Source: Archaeoglobus profundus DSM 5631 | Lineage (GTDB): Archaea; Halobacteriota; Archaeoglobi; Archaeoglobales; Archaeoglobaceae | Direction of reading: 5' to 3' | NCBI RefSeq assembly: GCF_000025285.1 | Contig: NC_013741.1 | Location: 1,302,001 to 1,366,000 of the forward strand | Length of the DNA: 64,000 nucleotides | Shown: positions 45,186 through 53,905 of the stretch, piece after piece | Numbering within the stretch: position 1 is the first letter of the stretch | How the letters are laid out: every line of letters starts with the position of its first letter | Made by a program: the position numbers and the translations under genes | Notes under the pieces: generated by a model | The model's input: only the letters and a program-made list of their open reading frames with translations | What the model was told of the DNA's origin: nothing | Databases searched by the model: none

Positions 45186-45625
45186 GATTTACACCTCCAA
45201 ACCTCGATTAATGGGATCATCACGAGTAAAGATAGGCTGAATAGAAAGAAGATGGGTTCAAAGCCTATTAAAGATGTTACGTAATCTCTCGGATTGTCAA
45301 TAACTGTAAGAGGTGCAACCAGAGCAAGAAAGACTGCAACTGCAAGCGCGAAGAATATCCACCTGAGCTTGTATTTGATAGATGCCTTCTCTCGATACGA
45401 GTAGGCCAAAACCAAAGTTACTGCTCCCAGGGCTCCGATGAATATTAAGGCGATAAGTGCGAATGCAGAATGAATCCCATAGTAAGCGTACACTCCAGCT
45501 ATACATATCATGGTAAGACACATGTAAAGGGCTGAGTAGAAGTTGTCCCTGCTCAGGAGAGATGCTATTCCGAAAGTTACAATTAATACGTACAAGATTA
45601 CCAAGCCAGTCGGCACGTTGCTCAT
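45182..45625 (-). CDS. fqoJ: Fqo subunit J (NuoJ-like)
   Basis: 147 residues with about five transmembrane helices. Its conserved tyrosine/glycine segment IFIGALGAVTLVLAYSY is the NuoJ pi-bulge helix region (YxGAV). It is the first gene of the fqo operon. A TATA-like AAAACTTAAAAACC lies about 15-30 bases before the ATG, implying a short leader. Confidence 0.88.
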   Translation of the reverse strand: MSNVPTGLVILYVLIVTFGIASLLSRDNFYSALYMCLTMICIAGVYAYYGIHSAFALIALIFIGALGAVTLVLAYSYREKASIKYKLRWIFFALAVAVFLALVAPLTVIDNPRDYVTSLIGFEPIFFLFSLSLLVMIPLIEVWRCKS

Positions 45626-45724
45626 TATTATTCGTTGGTTTTTAAGTTTTACTAGATTCTGCCTTTTTCGGCATGCTCATCATCAATTGATTTCTAATCG
45701 TGCCTTGAGAACTGGAAGTGGCAT

Positions 45725-45746
45725 TTTTTAATAAAATTTAAATTTT
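45725..45746 (+). promoter_or_regulatory. AT-rich promoter of the mer-mtd-SHMT block
   Basis: TTTTTTAATAAAATTTAAAT lies 20-40 bases before the ATG at 45766 and is the only promoter-like sequence between fqoJ and mer. The genes downstream have gaps of 6 and 9 bases, so this promoter probably serves three genes. Confidence 0.4.
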
Positions 45747-45765
45747 CTCTCTTTCTCGCCGAATT

Positions 45766-46665
45766 ATGGAGCTAGGAATTGAGCTAAAGCCTGACAAACC
45801 GTTCTATGAAATCGAATACTTGGCTAAACTCGCGGAAGATTACGAATACGATTACATTTGGATCACGGAGCACTACAACAACAGAAACCCCATTCCTATT
45901 TTAACGACCATCGCTTTAAAGACTCACAGGGCAAAGATAGGTGTTGGGGCTACAAACCCCTATACTACTCATCCGGCACTGATAGCATCAATCATCTTTA
46001 CTTTAGACGAGATAAGCGGTGGTAGAGCTGTTTTGGGAATTTCCGCTGGAGATAAGATGACCTTGAATAGCTTGGGGATAAGGAGAGAGAAGCCGTTGAA
46101 GACAGTTAAAGAGGCTGTAGAGCTCATAAAAGCTCTTATGAATGGTAGGACTTATGAAGGAGATCTGTTTAAGTGTATGAGCGTTATTCCTTTTGCAAGA
46201 AGAGTTCCGATCTTTGTGGGCGCTCAAGGTAGTAAAATGATTGAGCTTGCTCTCGAAATCGGGGATGGAGTTATTCTGAATGCTACCCTACCTGAAATAA
46301 AAACGAGTAAGACTGTCGGACTTTGTATGCCGGTATGCGTTGATGACGATGTAGATAGAGCTAAAAAGATTGCCAAGATCGTTGTAGCCTTTATAATTGC
46401 TGGTAGCTCGAGGAGTTTTGCAGAGAAGGAGGGAATTCCTTACGATGTCGTTACCGATATTAGGAAAAAGATTTCGAAAGGTAAGTTCGACGAGATAAAA
46501 ATAGATGACGAGCTGATCGATAAATTCTGCCTTTATGGGAAGGTTAACGATGTAGTGGCCAGAATAGAGTCTTTTAATGTTGACATATTCATAGTAGGTA
46601 CGCCCATAGGTAGAGATAAGGTAAAGGCTATTAAAGAAATAGGAAAGAAAATCAAAGGGAGGTAA
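45766..46665 (+). CDS. mer: Methylenetetrahydromethanopterin reductase (Mer) homologue, shortened
   Basis: 299 residues, about 25-30 shorter than usual Mer. Family motifs are clear: YIWITEHYNNRNP (about 28-40), IGVGATNPYTTHP, DEISGGRAVLGISAGDKMT (about 79-97), VGAQGSKM and IVVAFIIAGS. After GDGVILNATLP (about 170) the normal helix-strand segment of roughly 25 residues is missing. Mer reduces methylene-H4MPT to methyl-H4MPT with F420H2, a bacterial luciferase-type TIM barrel. The loss may alter activity; the conserved core argues for a functional enzyme. It leads a block with mtd and SHMT. Confidence 0.78.
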   Translation: MELGIELKPDKPFYEIEYLAKLAEDYEYDYIWITEHYNNRNPIPILTTIALKTHRAKIGVGATNPYTTHPALIASIIFTLDEISGGRAVLGISAGDKMTLNSLGIRREKPLKTVKEAVELIKALMNGRTYEGDLFKCMSVIPFARRVPIFVGAQGSKMIELALEIGDGVILNATLPEIKTSKTVGLCMPVCVDDDVDRAKKIAKIVVAFIIAGSSRSFAEKEGIPYDVVTDIRKKISKGKFDEIKIDDELIDKFCLYGKVNDVVARIESFNVDIFIVGTPIGRDKVKAIKEIGKKIKGR

Positions 46666-46671
46666 ATTCGT

Positions 46672-47439
46672 ATGAGAATTGGTATAGCCAAGCTCGGTGC
46701 TATAGGTTCTGCCGTTCTTTTAGAGTATTGTTTAGATGAGTTGGCAATGAGAGGAGATATAGAGACTTTCGTAGTTTCTTCGGGTTCCAAAATAAAGGTG
46801 GAAGTACTTGAGGAACTTGAAAAGAGAGATTTTGACCTTAAGATAGTTACATGCCCGAATGCTGAGAAATTCCTCAAAGATGTTAATCTGAGTGATAGAG
46901 TGATCGTTATTACGGATAGAGCCAGTAAGGATTGGCTAGATAGCTTGAACTGGGGTTACATAGTGGTAAAAGCAGATGCTATGATTGGTGCGAGGAGAGA
47001 ATTTTTAGATCCTACAGAGATGGTGCTCTACAACTCGGATTTGCTTAAGGTTTTAGCTGTGACGGGGATTATCAGGTTACTGCAGTACGAGATAAACAGG
47101 GCTTTGAAGGAGGATTACCTTCCGAAGGTTGTAGTAGATTATAACACGGCTGTAAAGTTTGCTGGTTTTTGCAATCCGTACGCCAGAGCCAAAGCAATTG
47201 CGAGCTACATAATAGCTGAGAATATTTCAAAGATAACGCATAAAGCTTGTTTTGTCGAGAAGGATGCCGAAAACTACATTACCCTATGCGCCACTGCTCA
47301 CGAAATGATGAGAATTGCGGGAAAACTTGCGGATGAGGCTAGGGAGATTGAAAAGTCAAACGACAGTGTTTTAAGAACACCCCACTCGAAATCGGGTGAA
47401 ATCTTGAAGAAGGTAGGCTTGTACGATGTGCTCATGTGA
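46672..47439 (+). CDS. mtd: F420-dependent methylene-H4MPT dehydrogenase (Mtd) homologue, shortened
   Basis: 255 residues against about 276 for typical Mtd. KADAMIGARREFLDPTEMVLYNSDLLKVLAVTG (about 103-135) and CFVEKDAENYITLCATAHEMMRIAGKLADEAREIEKSNDSVLRTPHS are diagnostic of Mtd. The N-terminal GGPNPAAPGP-like loop that contacts F420 is replaced by a shorter CPNAEKFLK stretch, so cofactor handling may differ. Mtd oxidises methylene-H4MPT with F420. It lies between mer and SHMT genes. Confidence 0.78.
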   Translation: MRIGIAKLGAIGSAVLLEYCLDELAMRGDIETFVVSSGSKIKVEVLEELEKRDFDLKIVTCPNAEKFLKDVNLSDRVIVITDRASKDWLDSLNWGYIVVKADAMIGARREFLDPTEMVLYNSDLLKVLAVTGIIRLLQYEINRALKEDYLPKVVVDYNTAVKFAGFCNPYARAKAIASYIIAENISKITHKACFVEKDAENYITLCATAHEMMRIAGKLADEAREIEKSNDSVLRTPHSKSGEILKKVGLYDVLM

Positions 47440-47448
47440 GGTGGTTGT

Positions 47449-48660
47449 GTGGAAGTGTTCGATTTGATAAGACAGCAGTCCGAATATATGAAGTCTGTAA
47501 TTCCACTCATTGCAAGCGAGAACGTGACGAGCAAGTTCGTCAGAGAATGCTATCTCAGCGATTTTGGACATAGATATGCAATGGGAGATGTTGAGAAAAG
47601 AATTTACAGCGGATGCAACATCATAGACAGGCTGGAGGAGTTGGCAATCAAGTATACCAAGGAGTTGTTCGGTTGTGAACATGCCAATGTTAAACCGATA
47701 TCTGGAACCATCGCAAATTTGGCGGTTTACAGAGCTTTGACTGAGTGCGGTGATAAGATACTTGCTTTGCCAGTAAAGTGTGGAGGGCACTTCTCATTTC
47801 ATGATTCTGCAAATGTTAGATGTCTAAGAACCGTGGAAATGCCCTTTGATCCTTCAGAATTTAACATCGACCTAGATAACGCTAAGAAAAAGATAATCGA
47901 AGAAAGGCCAAAGCTGGTCATACTCGGTGCTAGTGTCTTTCTCTTCTCACATCCTGTGAAGGAATTGGTTGAGGTAGCGCATGAGGTGGGAGCGAGGGTA
48001 ATGTACGATGGCAGTCACGTTTTGGGGTTGATAGCTGGGAAGGAGTTTCAGGATCCTATTAAGGAGGGAGCTGACGTCGTAACAGCTTCAACTCACAAAA
48101 CATTCCCCGGTCCCCAAAGAGCCGTAATCATGTGTAAGGAGGAGTTGGCTGAGATGATAGACTACGGAGTCATGCCGTGCGTAGTCAGCAATCACCACAT
48201 ACACAGTTTAGCTGGATATGCAATGGCTTGCATAGAGATGCTGGAATTTGGAAGGGATTACGCAAGACAGATTGTCAGAAACGCTAAAGCTCTCGCTGAG
48301 GAACTTTACAACCTAGGTTACAACGTCCTTTGCCCTCACTTGGAATTCACCAAGTCTCATCAGGTCGTTGTGGATGTTGGGAATGGGTGCGAAGTTGTTG
48401 GAAAGCTTGAGAAGGCAAACATACTCACAAATCCCTGCCTACTACCGTGGGACGACGATAAAGCAAGTGGAATAAGGATAGGAGTACAGGAGGTAACGAG
48501 GTTGGGGATGAAGGAGGATGAGATGAGAGAGATTGCAAGGTTTATAGATATGGCTCTGAAGGATAAAAAACCTATCAAAGATATCAAAAACGAAATCAAA
48601 GAGTTCAAATCCAACTTCTTAACAGTCAAGTATACTTTCGAAGAACATCCGGCTTACTGA
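47449..48660 (+). CDS. glyA: Serine hydroxymethyltransferase family PLP enzyme
   Basis: 403 residues from a GTG at 47449 preceded by GTGAGG. PLP and substrate motifs are PLIASENVTS (about 17-26), YDGSHVLGLIAG (about 184-195), ASTHKTFPGPQRAV with the internal lysine (about 206-219) and a C-terminal RIGVQEVTRLGM. SHMT interconverts serine and glycine with a C1 unit; archaeal forms use H4MPT. Next to Mer and Mtd homologues it suggests a serine/C1 branch. PLP lyases with the same fold are an alternative. Confidence 0.8.
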   Translation: MEVFDLIRQQSEYMKSVIPLIASENVTSKFVRECYLSDFGHRYAMGDVEKRIYSGCNIIDRLEELAIKYTKELFGCEHANVKPISGTIANLAVYRALTECGDKILALPVKCGGHFSFHDSANVRCLRTVEMPFDPSEFNIDLDNAKKKIIEERPKLVILGASVFLFSHPVKELVEVAHEVGARVMYDGSHVLGLIAGKEFQDPIKEGADVVTASTHKTFPGPQRAVIMCKEELAEMIDYGVMPCVVSNHHIHSLAGYAMACIEMLEFGRDYARQIVRNAKALAEELYNLGYNVLCPHLEFTKSHQVVVDVGNGCEVVGKLEKANILTNPCLLPWDDDKASGIRIGVQEVTRLGMKEDEMREIARFIDMALKDKKPIKDIKNEIKEFKSNFLTVKYTFEEHPAY

Positions 48661-48716
48661 GGTCAGACCTGCCCAGTTTCATCATTTTTTCAGGCACAGT
48701 GGGCGTCATCATCCCT
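48660..48716 (-). ncRNA. Dual-guide C/D box sRNA
   Basis: The minus strand reads GGG, box C ATGATGA (48712-48706), a 12-nt guide, box D' CTGA (48693-48690), a four-nt spacer, box C' ATGATGA (48685-48679), a second 12-nt guide, box D CTGA (48666-48663) and CC, with GGG/CC able to form a short terminal stem. All four boxes are perfect and the 12-nt guide spacing is the archaeal standard. The D guide AACTGGGCAGGT is complementary to ACCTGCCCAGT, which I recall from archaeal 23S rRNA around E. coli G1835. The rule of the fifth base from D would methylate that G. The D' guide target is unassigned. Confidence 0.82.
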
Positions 48717-48785
48717 TAGCTGATAATTTTTCAGGCTTTTTATTGCTAACGCAACCATTATATATTATCTTTCAAAATACCGTCA

Positions 48786-49124
48786 ATGAAGGACAGCTTG
48801 AAGCTTTATCAGTACTCTGAAAAGCTTAAGTCCGAACTAATAATAGGTATGAAGCTCGTTAAGAGCTTGGAAGGTTTGAAGGATAAAGAGTTCGATGGTG
48901 GCTTGAAGGTAATTTTGGAGTTTTTCTCAGCTTTGAGCGTTGAAGTCGGTATAGCCTACAACTCCACGGGGGATGAGAGATTTAGACAAGTTTACGATAT
49001 AGTTTCAAACGTTGATTTTGTCGATGTCGATTCAGCAATTGAAACTCTGGGTAAAGCTATGACGATTATAACGAACTGTGCTGTAGATGCTTACGAGAAT
49101 CTGCAAAGAGAGGGAATATTTTGA
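48786..49124 (+). CDS. Uncharacterised small helical protein
   Basis: 112 residues, MKDSLKLYQYSEKLKSEL, predicted to be all helix. I do not recognise the family. Repeated hydrophobic heptads (LIIGMKLVKSLEGL, GGLKVILEFFSALSVEVG, IETLGKAMTIITNCAVDAYENL) suggest a helical bundle. There is no signal peptide and only one cysteine. A TATA-like ATTATATATTATC lies about 20-30 bases before the ATG, so it has its own promoter and is not part of the SHMT unit. It precedes the FrhB-type gene in the same direction. Confidence 0.6.
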   Translation: MKDSLKLYQYSEKLKSELIIGMKLVKSLEGLKDKEFDGGLKVILEFFSALSVEVGIAYNSTGDERFRQVYDIVSNVDFVDVDSAIETLGKAMTIITNCAVDAYENLQREGIF

Positions 49125-49177
49125 TATGTGATGATCAACCTTAAAGTATATATTGTGGCACATAGGGACATAGCGGT

Positions 49178-50191
49178 ATGAATCCTTTCGAAGAGTTGGA
49201 AGTTGATATAATCTTGTCAGGCAAGTGTTGCTACTGCGGAGCGTGTGGTGCCTTCTGCAAGTATATACATTATGAGAATGAAAGGCCTGTTGCAGAGAAT
49301 TGCGAGCACTGTGGAGTTTGTTACGATGTTTGCCCGGTTAACTACTTTAGTGAATCTAAAGCTGAGATCGAGATCTTTGGTGAAAAAAGAAAGGACGATG
49401 CGATAGGATACTATCGTGAGATTTTAGCTGGTAGGGCTACTGATGAAAATATAAGGAGTAAGGCTCAGGATGGTGGAGCTGTTACGGCAATTCTTACGTA
49501 TCTGCTTGAAAGCGGTGCTATTGATTCCGCAGTCGTTACGGGAAGAGATGAATCTTGGAATCCTAAGCCAATAGTTGCGATAAGTAAAGAAGATTTGCTT
49601 GCTTCCACCGGATCAAAATACACTCAATGCCTAGTTCTGCTCGGTGTGAAAGATGCTATCAAGATGGGTAAAAAGAGTATAGCATTGGTAGGGTTACCTT
49701 GTCATGTAAAGGCAATTAGGAACGCTCAGATGTCTGGGCACAGTTTAGGTGCTGAAAAAGTCAGCGTTGTCCTAGGTCTGTTTTGCATGGAGACATTCTC
49801 AAGGGATTTGCTCAAGCATAAGTTGGAAGAAATTGGTGTGAAAATAGAGGATGTGGAGAAGTTCGACATAAAGAAGGGCAAGCTGATGGCTTGGGTGAAA
49901 GGAGAGGTTAAGACAATTCCACTGAAGGAGCTAAAAGATGCTGTAAGAACTTCATGTAAGTTCTGCAACGACTTCACAGCTGAATTTGCGGATATAAGCT
50001 TCGGTAGTGTCGGATCGGATGATGGCTGGAGTACGATCATAATTCGTAGCGATAGAGGTGAGAAGATAGTTAAGGGTGCAGTCGATCAAGGATACCTAGA
50101 AGTTCAGCCAATCACCGAAAAAGGTATTGAAGCCATCAGAAAGTTGGCTTCACGCAAAAAGAGTTGTAAAGTTGTTTACACACAAATTTAG
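49178..50191 (+). CDS. F420 hydrogenase/dehydrogenase beta subunit (FrhB) family protein
   Basis: 337 residues, a paralogue of FqoF without its extra N-terminal ferredoxin. CCYCGACGAFC and CEHCGVCYDVCP at about 17-48 hold FeS clusters. The FrhB core has SKAQDGGAVTAIL, STGSKYTQCLVLLG, GLPCHVKAI and SCKFCNDFTAEFADISFGSVGS. It probably oxidises or reduces F420 for a soluble partner. Located beside the Mer/Mtd/SHMT block, it may link them to F420H2 redox or ferredoxin. A TATA-like AAAGTATATATTG lies about 30 bases before the ATG. It is tail-to-tail with lysS, overlapping by 4 bases. Confidence 0.85.
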   Translation: MNPFEELEVDIILSGKCCYCGACGAFCKYIHYENERPVAENCEHCGVCYDVCPVNYFSESKAEIEIFGEKRKDDAIGYYREILAGRATDENIRSKAQDGGAVTAILTYLLESGAIDSAVVTGRDESWNPKPIVAISKEDLLASTGSKYTQCLVLLGVKDAIKMGKKSIALVGLPCHVKAIRNAQMSGHSLGAEKVSVVLGLFCMETFSRDLLKHKLEEIGVKIEDVEKFDIKKGKLMAWVKGEVKTIPLKELKDAVRTSCKFCNDFTAEFADISFGSVGSDDGWSTIIIRSDRGEKIVKGAVDQGYLEVQPITEKGIEAIRKLASRKKSCKVVYTQI

Positions 50192-51678
50192 CTCAATATT
50201 TCTTTAACCCTCTCTTTAAACCAATTTACCCCTAGAGTCTTGATGAAGTATCCAGCCCTTGGACCGTAGGTTTTGCCTAGTATAGCTTTGTAAATTGCCT
50301 GAAACGCTTTAGCTGGCTTTAAACCGAGGGTGTTTGCAACCTCGTAAACCTTGTTGTGTATTTCCTCGGCACTCATATCTTCACTAAGCTCATTCGCAAA
50401 CCTCTTTAGAAATTCGAGCTCCTCCTCGCTGAACAGACTTGCATCAACCTTTTCGGCAATTTCGAACTTCAGCCTTTCACTTGCGAACTTTTCGAGCCAA
50501 GCCTTAGCGTATTTCAGCCTCCTCTCCACATCTCTTAGAGTAACTTCATCGACCCTGTATCCAGTCCTCTCGATTATTTCAAGAACTTTGTTCAAATCCC
50601 ACTTCGCAATCTGCCCTACAACGATGAGATGTCTAAAGGGAACCTCGCTGTAAACGACTCCAGAGATCATGGAGAGTTGGACAGCCCTGTCCCCATTCTT
50701 CAATCCATCTTCAAACTCATCGACTAATTCGAGCAGATTTGCTGGATCAAAGTCAATATGCTTCTTCGGTTTGACTCTGATTATCATGTATCTGACAATC
50801 TCTGGCGGAACAATCTCTATGAACTCCCTGACTGGCACAACGACACCTTTAGAAGAACTCATCGCTCCAACTCCCTTGAGGTTTATCCACTCGTATGGAA
50901 CTGGATAGGGAGGTTCTATGCCGAAAATCTCCCTTGCAAGTCTCTTGCCAGTATCGTAGCTACCACCTGCTGAGGCATGGTCTTTGCCAAAAGGCTCGCA
51001 GGTTATACCCAAAATCCGCCACCTTGCTGGCCAATCTACACGCCATACGAGCTTACCCTCTCTATAACTGACTTCTCCTTCATCACCACAGCTGCAAACA
51101 TAGCTTATACGCTTGTCGTCAAAGCTCACGATTTTAGTGGTGGTAAGCCTTTTGCAGTTTTTGCATAGTGGCATGAAAGGATACCAATCGCTTTCGATTT
51201 TTCTGCCAGTAACCTCTTCGAGTATTCTTGCAATGTTATCCCTTTGCTGAAGTGAAATTTTAGTTACCTCTTCGTATTCACCGTTTCTATACATCTCATC
51301 TGCCTTCTTAACAACAACGGGAATTTCGAGTATTTCGAGAGATTCCAAAAACGGTTGCAAGAAATGCTCCGCATAGTTGTCGTGACAATCTTCTGGATCG
51401 GGTATCAAGCTTAAAGGCATTCCAACGTATTCCTCGTATTCCTTAGGCAGGAAAGGATATCTCCTCCTCAGAGGATCGAACGTATCTGCAACGTAAACGA
51501 TTTCAGCCTTTCCACCCTTGTCGATGATTGCCCTTCTAATCGCATCCGCTGTTAGCATCTCCCTTAAATTGCCTATGTGAATTGGTCCAGAAGGAGTTAT
51601 GCCTGTTGCAATTCTATGATCCTCACGTAGCTTAAGCAAATCCTCAGCAATAACATCAGCCCAGTGTTTCTCTTCCAT
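50188..51678 (-). CDS. lysS: Lysyl-tRNA synthetase, class I
   Basis: 496 residues from the ATG at 51678, giving MEEKHWADVIAEDLL, the family N-terminus; a TTG at 51717 would overlap the upstream gene. The class I signatures are GPIHIGNLRE (HIGN, about 30-39) and MSSSKG (KMSKS counterpart, about 275-281). A zinc-binding CKNC/CSCGDEGE region lies near 176-204. Archaea use this class I form in place of the bacterial class II enzyme. Confidence 0.93.
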   Translation of the reverse strand: MEEKHWADVIAEDLLKLREDHRIATGITPSGPIHIGNLREMLTADAIRRAIIDKGGKAEIVYVADTFDPLRRRYPFLPKEYEEYVGMPLSLIPDPEDCHDNYAEHFLQPFLESLEILEIPVVVKKADEMYRNGEYEEVTKISLQQRDNIARILEEVTGRKIESDWYPFMPLCKNCKRLTTTKIVSFDDKRISYVCSCGDEGEVSYREGKLVWRVDWPARWRILGITCEPFGKDHASAGGSYDTGKRLAREIFGIEPPYPVPYEWINLKGVGAMSSSKGVVVPVREFIEIVPPEIVRYMIIRVKPKKHIDFDPANLLELVDEFEDGLKNGDRAVQLSMISGVVYSEVPFRHLIVVGQIAKWDLNKVLEIIERTGYRVDEVTLRDVERRLKYAKAWLEKFASERLKFEIAEKVDASLFSEEELEFLKRFANELSEDMSAEEIHNKVYEVANTLGLKPAKAFQAIYKAILGKTYGPRAGYFIKTLGVNWFKERVKEILS

Positions 51679-51701
51679 TTGGCTAAGCAGCTTACAACTG
51701 A

Positions 51702-52301
51702 TTAAAAACTTAACCAATTTACTAAATATAAAGCAACAGCCATCGTGATCTGGCAGGAAAAGTTGTCGTCTGGTGGAATGTTGAACAGCTCAGTTAAAGC
51801 ACCTATTAACGCACCTAAAAGCGCATAAGGAATACCAAAATACGTCAGTATGAGGTAAGCCGATATCGTATAGGCTAAAAATCCTTCAAGACTCTTGTTT
51901 TTGATTTTAACTCTGCCAAATGCCTTTCCAACCAAAGAGGCTAACGCATCGCTTATCACGGCGACTGTAATGACTCCTACAGCTACTTCAGGAAAGAACC
52001 ATATTACGAGCAGAGATGCAATGACAAAGAATATGTGCGCACCAATTCTCTTTTTCTCGTGACCTCTCGCAATCTCGTCTACAATTTTCTCGACATCTTC
52101 TAAACGTATATAGCTCAGCGTCTGTTTTAAATCGTCTCTAAGCTTTTTATCAAGTCTAATTGGTTCTAGAGCTATAAAAATGGATAACACGACTATCAGA
52201 AATGAAATTGTAAAATCTCTTCCAAGGTATATGTAAATTGATGGGATGACCAATCCTATTAGGTGAATAAGCTTCCTCTTTAGCTCAGTTTTCGGATACA
52301 T
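51702..52301 (-). CDS. Dolichol kinase / CTP-dependent lipid kinase-like membrane protein
   Basis: 199 residues with about six transmembrane helices. LKRKLIHLIGL at the N-terminus, SDALASLVGKAFGR (about 116-129) and the C-terminal ALTELFNIPPDDNFSCQI loop match the SEC59/phosphatidate-cytidylyltransferase-like superfamily. Archaeal members probably phosphorylate a polyprenol or archaeal lipid with CTP. It is followed by lysS after 24 bases and preceded by thrC with a 3-base gap. Confidence 0.8.
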   Translation of the reverse strand: MYPKTELKRKLIHLIGLVIPSIYIYLGRDFTISFLIVVLSIFIALEPIRLDKKLRDDLKQTLSYIRLEDVEKIVDEIARGHEKKRIGAHIFFVIASLLVIWFFPEVAVGVITVAVISDALASLVGKAFGRVKIKNKSLEGFLAYTISAYLILTYFGIPYALLGALIGALTELFNIPPDDNFSCQITMAVALYLVNWLSF

Positions 52302-52304
52302 AAA

Positions 52305-53486
52305 CTATAAGACTTTTATAATCTCTTCAAACTCTGCTGGCACTTCTATCGGCTGACCACACACCTTTAACACGATTTCGGGATCTTTGAGTAGATGACC
52401 AGTTGTTATACAGACGACAGTCTCATCACTTCCAATATAACCGTTTTCAACTAACTTCCTCAATCCAGCTAAGCTTGATGCTGATGCAGGCTCAACACCT
52501 ATTCCTTCTTTTCTGGCTAAATCCTTTTGAGCCTGTATTATCTCCTCGTCATTGACCTCTACTGCCGTTCCCTTTGATTCGTAAATTGCTCTCAAAGCCT
52601 TTCTTGCATTTACTGGATTTCCTATCCTTATAGCGGTTGCAACCGTTTCTGGATTTGTGACGGGCTCTATAACGTCTTTTCCTTCCATTACAGCCTTGTA
52701 TATCGGATTAGCACCTTTAGCTTGAACACCAATCATCTTCGGAGTGGAGTCTATTAAGCTGAGTTGTTTGAGTTCTTTGAAACCCTTGTAAATAGCGGAG
52801 ATGTTCCCGGCATTTCCCACAGGTAAGACAACGTAATCTGGCACAAATCCAAGCTCATCGACTATTTCGAAGGCTATAGTCTTTTGTCCCTCTAATCTGA
52901 ACGGATTGACCGAGTTGAGAAGGTAAAAGTTCATCTCCTTACAAACCTGTCTAACTAACTCTAAAGCCCTATCGAAGTTGCCCTTGATGGCTATAACCTT
53001 AGCTCCGTGCATCAAAGCTTGGGCTACTTTGCCTAAGGCAACTTTGCCAGCTGGCAAAAGTACGTAAGCCTTCAATCCAGCTTTGGCTGCATACATAGCC
53101 ATAGATGCGGAGGTGTTGCCAGTCGATGCACATGCAACTGCCTTTTTACCTAATTCCAAAGCTTTGGTAACGCCTACGGTCATTCCCCTGTCTTTGAATG
53201 AGCCTGAAGGGTTTGCTCCTTCGTGCTTCACGTAAACCCTGCAATTCAACTCCTTACTCAAGCTGTCACACCTGTAAAGTGGAGTTCCACCTTCCTTCAG
53301 TGTAACTGGATCAATTTTAACTGGTAAAAGACAACGATATTTCCAAACTCCCCAAGGATTACCGTCAAGCTTAAAATCGACCTCAACGTCTTTAAACCTC
53401 ACTTCCAAAAGCCCACCGCAGTCGCATGTGTAGGATTCTTCCCCATGCTCTTTCCCACACTCTATACACACCAAAGAGTAGCTCAT
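52305..53486 (-). CDS. thrC: Threonine synthase
   Basis: 393 residues. An N-terminal zinc-ribbon-like CIECGKEHGEESYTCDCGG (about 5-23) is typical of archaeal ThrC. The PLP lysine is in NPSGSFKDRGM (about 91-101), with ACASTGNTSASMA and LPVGNAGNISA. It converts phosphohomoserine to threonine. The start lies a few bases after the stop of the broken CBS/membrane gene. Confidence 0.93.
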   Translation of the reverse strand: MSYSLVCIECGKEHGEESYTCDCGGLLEVRFKDVEVDFKLDGNPWGVWKYRCLLPVKIDPVTLKEGGTPLYRCDSLSKELNCRVYVKHEGANPSGSFKDRGMTVGVTKALELGKKAVACASTGNTSASMAMYAAKAGLKAYVLLPAGKVALGKVAQALMHGAKVIAIKGNFDRALELVRQVCKEMNFYLLNSVNPFRLEGQKTIAFEIVDELGFVPDYVVLPVGNAGNISAIYKGFKELKQLSLIDSTPKMIGVQAKGANPIYKAVMEGKDVIEPVTNPETVATAIRIGNPVNARKALRAIYESKGTAVEVNDEEIIQAQKDLARKEGIGVEPASASSLAGLRKLVENGYIGSDETVVCITTGHLLKDPEIVLKVCGQPIEVPAEFEEIIKVL

Positions 53487-53489
53487 ACT

Positions 53490-53903
53490 CTAAACCTTTG
53501 CTTTAGGTATAGATCTTTTTCTACTCACCAATAGCACAATGAGCATTACGACATAGCCGATAATAACAGAGTTAAACCCTTCAATCTTAAAACCGTAAAT
53601 CGATAGCGAAACTAGCACAAGAACCCATACAAGATAGCTTGAGATTTCAAGGCATATAGCTTCTATCTTAGCGCAGCACCTATCCGGTCTAACAGATTCT
53701 CAAGTAATCTTCGACCAGTTAATAACACCTCTCACCTTCAATCTATTATTGACAACGGGTAATCTATATGATCTACAATGATCTACATTACTAGTGCCAG
53801 CGATTACATTTAGAACAAGATGCACGAGATCATCCCAATACACATAGAGTTCACTGGATATAGGGCTGGATGCCAGTAACAGACTCAATTGGTCTATAAG
53901 CAA
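53490..53903 (-). pseudogene. CBS-domain/membrane gene interrupted by an in-frame TGA
   Basis: The frame starts MLIDQLSLLL at 53903 and reaches RSYRLPVVNNRLKVRGVINWSKIT, which resembles the end of a CBS domain, before TGA at 53702-53700. The same frame then continues without further stops for about 70 codons to a TAG at about 53490. That part contains two hydrophobic helices (YLVWVLVLVSLSIYGF and VIIGYVVMLIVLLVS) and a basic tail. The tail has no good start codon of its own. A single nonsense change in a CBS-membrane gene explains this best; two separate small genes is the alternative. It lies between otsAB and thrC. Confidence 0.5.
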
Positions 53904-53905
53904 GT

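Noticed and set aside
45660-45700. TGATGATGAG on the minus strand between fqoJ and mer as a C box
   Set aside because: No CTGA D box follows at an acceptable distance. A TGCC-TTTTTC-GGCA hairpin there is too short to interpret.
53700-53702. TGA as a selenocysteine codon
   Set aside because: No SECIS-like structure was seen, selenocysteine use is not established in this group to my knowledge, and the surrounding residues are not a redox site.
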